A stretch of 24,154 bases of DNA from assembly GCA_000432015.1 (NCBI GenBank), contig HF985483.1, forward strand, positions 1 to 24,154. Reading direction: 5' to 3'. Origin of the DNA: Clostridium sp. CAG:1024 (GTDB taxonomy: Bacteria; Bacillota; Clostridia; Christensenellales; CAG-138). Each line of letters starts with the position of its first letter. Within the stretch, counting starts at the first letter, position 1. Under the pieces are notes generated by a model. That model saw only the letters and a program-made list of their open reading frames with translations. It was not told where the DNA came from and ran no database searches. This document shows, piece after piece, positions 22,104 to 24,154 of the stretch. The position numbers and the translations under genes are program-made.

Positions 22104-23444
22104 ATGAAGGTACTGATTCTTGGCGGGAATGCCGCGGGCATGAGCGCCGCTGGGCGCTTGCGTCGCAAAGCCCCCGATACGGAGGTCATCGTAATTGAAA
22201 AAAGCGGCGAAGTCTCCTACGGCGCATGCGGACTTCCCTATTTCGTTGGCGGCGTCAACGACGATCTCGATCTCATGCGAATTCGCAAGGCGGAGCAGTT
22301 TCGTTCGCAGGGGATTGATCTGCGGCTGCATGAGAGCGCGGTGCGCATCGATTATGAGCGGCATTGCGTGCAGATTTCACGCGCCGATACGCAGTATGAG
22401 GAAACCTACGACAAGCTACTGATTGCCACTGGATCGACACCGATGCGTCCCGGTGTACTCGGAACGGATCTGAAGAATGTCTTTGTGCTCAAAACGCTTA
22501 AGGACGGAGAGAAGGTCAAAGCGGCGGTCTGCAATCCCGCAATGGATGTGGTGGCCATTATCGGCGGCGGATACATCGGGCTTGAATTGGCGGAGGCGTG
22601 CCTGCGTCAAAAGAAGCGGGTTCTGCTGATCGAAGCGCTCCCGCATCTTCTGAACGGATTCTCCGAGACCTTTGGCGAAGCGGCGCGAGACGAGCTCGTG
22701 GCGCATGGCGTGCAGGTGCATACAGGGGAAGCGGTGACGGGGCTCGCGCAAACCGAAACGGGTGGATTGCGGATTACGACCGCGGGCGGCGCATATGAAG
22801 CGGACGCTGTCGTTGTCGCCGCCGGGGTGCGGCCCAATACGGCCTTTCTTGGCGAAACCGGCCCGGAGTGCCTGCGCAACGGCGCCGTCATTACAAATCT
22901 CGCGATGGAAACGTCCGTTCCTGACGTCTATGCGGCAGGAGATTGCGCAACGGTTGTACACAGGATACTGCAAACGCCCGCATATCTCCCGCTTGGAACG
23001 AATGCAAACAAACAGGGACGGTTTGCGGCGGATTCGATCCTCGGCAAAGTGAACGGAGCTTACGGAGGAGCGCTCGGAACAGCGATGCTCCGCTGTGTCA
23101 CGCTGGAGCTTGCAAAAACCGGCATCACGGAAAAAGAAGCGGCAGCGGCAGGGATGAACGCCGCATCGATTCTTGTCTCGGCCCCCTCGCATGCACCCTA
23201 TTATACCGATCCGGCACCCGTTGAAGTGAAGATCCTTCTGACCTTCGAGCGCGAAAGCGGACGGATACTTGGCGCGGAGGTCATGGGACGCGGCGAGAGC
23301 GCGATTCGGATTGACGTATTTGCATCCGCGATTACCGCCGGCATGACCGTAGGCGAGATCGGCGCGATGGATCTTGGGTATGCGCCCCCGTTTGCTTCCG
23401 TGTGGGATGCAATCCAGATTGCGGCAAACGCCGCCAAGGTGTAA
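22104..23444 (+). CDS. CoA-disulfide reductase/NADH oxidase-like flavoprotein
   Basis: This pyridine nucleotide-disulfide oxidoreductase has 446 residues. FAD site: LILGGNAAGMSAAGRLRR at the N-terminus and VYAAGDCA about residue 275. NAD(P)H site: AIIGGGYIGLELAEA. The single redox Cys42 is in YGACGLPYFVGG, the CGLPY form shared by CoA-disulfide reductases, NADH oxidases and polysulfide reductases. The C-terminal dimer domain has HAPYYTDPAPVEVKILL and GRILGAEVMG. The enzyme may keep CoA reduced or remove oxygen or sulfane sulfur; the sequence does not decide. The ATG at 22104 has GAGGGAG upstream; the frame's earlier ATG at 22059 lies in the preceding gene. Its place among CoA enzymes favours CoA redox upkeep, by inference. 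Confidence 0.9.
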   Translation: MKVLILGGNAAGMSAAGRLRRKAPDTEVIVIEKSGEVSYGACGLPYFVGGVNDDLDLMRIRKAEQFRSQGIDLRLHESAVRIDYERHCVQISRADTQYEETYDKLLIATGSTPMRPGVLGTDLKNVFVLKTLKDGEKVKAAVCNPAMDVVAIIGGGYIGLELAEACLRQKKRVLLIEALPHLLNGFSETFGEAARDELVAHGVQVHTGEAVTGLAQTETGGLRITTAGGAYEADAVVVAAGVRPNTAFLGETGPECLRNGAVITNLAMETSVPDVYAAGDCATVVHRILQTPAYLPLGTNANKQGRFAADSILGKVNGAYGGALGTAMLRCVTLELAKTGITEKEAAAAGMNAASILVSAPSHAPYYTDPAPVEVKILLTFERESGRILGAEVMGRGESAIRIDVFASAITAGMTVGEIGAMDLGYAPPFASVWDAIQIAANAAKV

Positions 23445-23492
23445 AAGCGTTTGAGCGAACAACCGATATCAATAATACTTCAGGAGGTTATC

Positions 23493-24154
23493 ATGAGCAT
23501 TTACTTTAACGGCTATCAGACAGAACCAGTAGGTCGCGAGCAAGTGACCATCAAGAATCCTGCAAACGGCGAAGCAGTGGGGACGCTTTACAAAGCGGCC
23601 AAGGGCGACGGCAGGAGAATCCTCGAGAACTCCAGAGAGGGCTTCCTGGCATGGAGCGCAAAGCCCATGTATGAGCGCACGGATATTCTCATGAAATATG
23701 TCGAGCTGCTCGGCGAGAACAAAGAGCGTCTCGGGAATCTGCTCTGCCGTGAAATGGGCAAGATCATCAGCGAAGCGATGGGCGAAGCCGTTGGTACCGC
23801 GAACATCTCCAAGGCCTTCATCCAGCACGCAAATCATCTGTACGGCAAGGTCATCGGCGACAATCAGCCTGGGGCAGAGCATGATCTGGTCTTTACGCGC
23901 CGCGAGCCACTTGGCACGATTCTGTGCATCGTCCCGTTCAACTTCCCGCTCGAACTGTATGCGCACAAAGTGATTCCGGCCTTGATCATGGGGAACGCGG
24001 TCATCATCAAGGTCCCCTCCGGCAATCCGCTCGCCTTGATCGAGATGACGAAGCTTCTTGTTGAAGCAGGCGTACCCGCAGGCGCAGCGCAGGTCATATA
24101 CAGCGACAGAGAGTTTGTCACCGAGGAGATCATCAAGACAGACGGCATTCAGGC
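23493..24154 (+). CDS. Aldehyde dehydrogenase family protein (3' end outside window)
   Basis: The frame stays open from ATG 23493 to the window end, 220 complete codons of a usual 460-500. The N-terminal pattern is that of NAD(P)-dependent aldehyde dehydrogenases: IKNPANGEAVGTLYKA, LCREMGKIISEAMGE, and the cofactor-binding block PLGTILCIVPFNFPLELY with NAVIIKVPSGNPLAL. The catalytic Cys and Glu lie beyond the edge, so activity and substrate cannot be judged; the start resembles succinate-semialdehyde-type enzymes. AGGAGG (23482-23487) gives a strong ribosome site. It follows the flavoprotein gene after 48 bases with no terminator. In the cluster it is the natural candidate to oxidise an aldehyde released by an aldolase step. 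Confidence 0.9.
   Translation, partial: MSIYFNGYQTEPVGREQVTIKNPANGEAVGTLYKAAKGDGRRILENSREGFLAWSAKPMYERTDILMKYVELLGENKERLGNLLCREMGKIISEAMGEAVGTANISKAFIQHANHLYGKVIGDNQPGAEHDLVFTRREPLGTILCIVPFNFPLELYAHKVIPALIMGNAVIIKVPSGNPLALIEMTKLLVEAGVPAGAAQVIYSDREFVTEEIIKTDGIQ

Noticed and set aside
1..24154. CRISPR arrays, tRNA/rRNA genes, insertion sequences, integrase or attachment sites
   Set aside because: No direct-repeat/spacer pattern, no tRNA-like cloverleaf or rRNA segment, and no transposase or recombinase motif was seen on either strand.

Overview
The window looks like chromosome from a spore-forming or spore-former-derived member of the Clostridia (Firmicutes), of moderately high GC for that group. 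The basis is the gene set: RNase J, a YlbF/YmcA-family protein, an uninterrupted SigK-type sporulation sigma factor, a DUF1846 protein, a CD1247-type acidic zinc-ribbon protein, and a dgt-dnaG-rpoD block with a short Gram-positive-type primary sigma factor. Every gene I can support is on the + strand. Genus cannot be read from the sequence.

Region 1 (1-11142) is housekeeping. It starts inside an RNase J gene, followed by a YlbF-family gene and the endolytic transglycosylase mltG, which ends at a clear intrinsic terminator. Next come sigK, with a good match to a sigma-E promoter in front of it, and a DUF1846 gene whose promoter lies across the 3' end of sigK and predicts a leaderless mRNA. Then follow an M24 aminopeptidase, efp, the CD1247-type gene with a terminator, a dGTPase gene, dnaG and rpoD. 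A long hairpin and T-run close the block.

Bases 11143-11510 hold nothing I can call. A strong sigma-A promoter (11511-11539) with a small perfect palindrome just downstream begins region 2.

Region 2 (11546 to the right edge) is one co-directional accessory cluster. It encodes a BMP-type lipoprotein, a double-ATPase ABC subunit and two permeases; two tandem VOC proteins; a DRE-TIM metallolyase of the LeuA/homocitrate synthase/HMG-CoA lyase superfamily; a thiolase-fold protein with its DUF35 zinc-ribbon partner; an FCD-type GntR regulator; a D-2-hydroxyacid dehydrogenase; a CoA-disulfide-reductase-like flavoprotein; and an aldehyde dehydrogenase cut by the window end. My reading is an uptake and CoA-thioester degradation pathway with a carbon-carbon cleavage step, but the substrate is unknown.

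The strongest candidate for something undescribed is the thiolase-fold/DUF35 pair. It lacks the canonical thiolase His and instead has two tyrosines 50 residues apart, the arrangement I recall for the steroid side-chain aldolase Ltp2. Its neighbour is a DRE-TIM enzyme with Gln where the family metal-ligand Asn should be. This pairing suggests an aldolytic pathway in an anaerobic Firmicute feeding the downstream aldehyde dehydrogenase. A G-rich stretch that disturbs the C-terminus of the hydroxyacid dehydrogenase is a second point to check.
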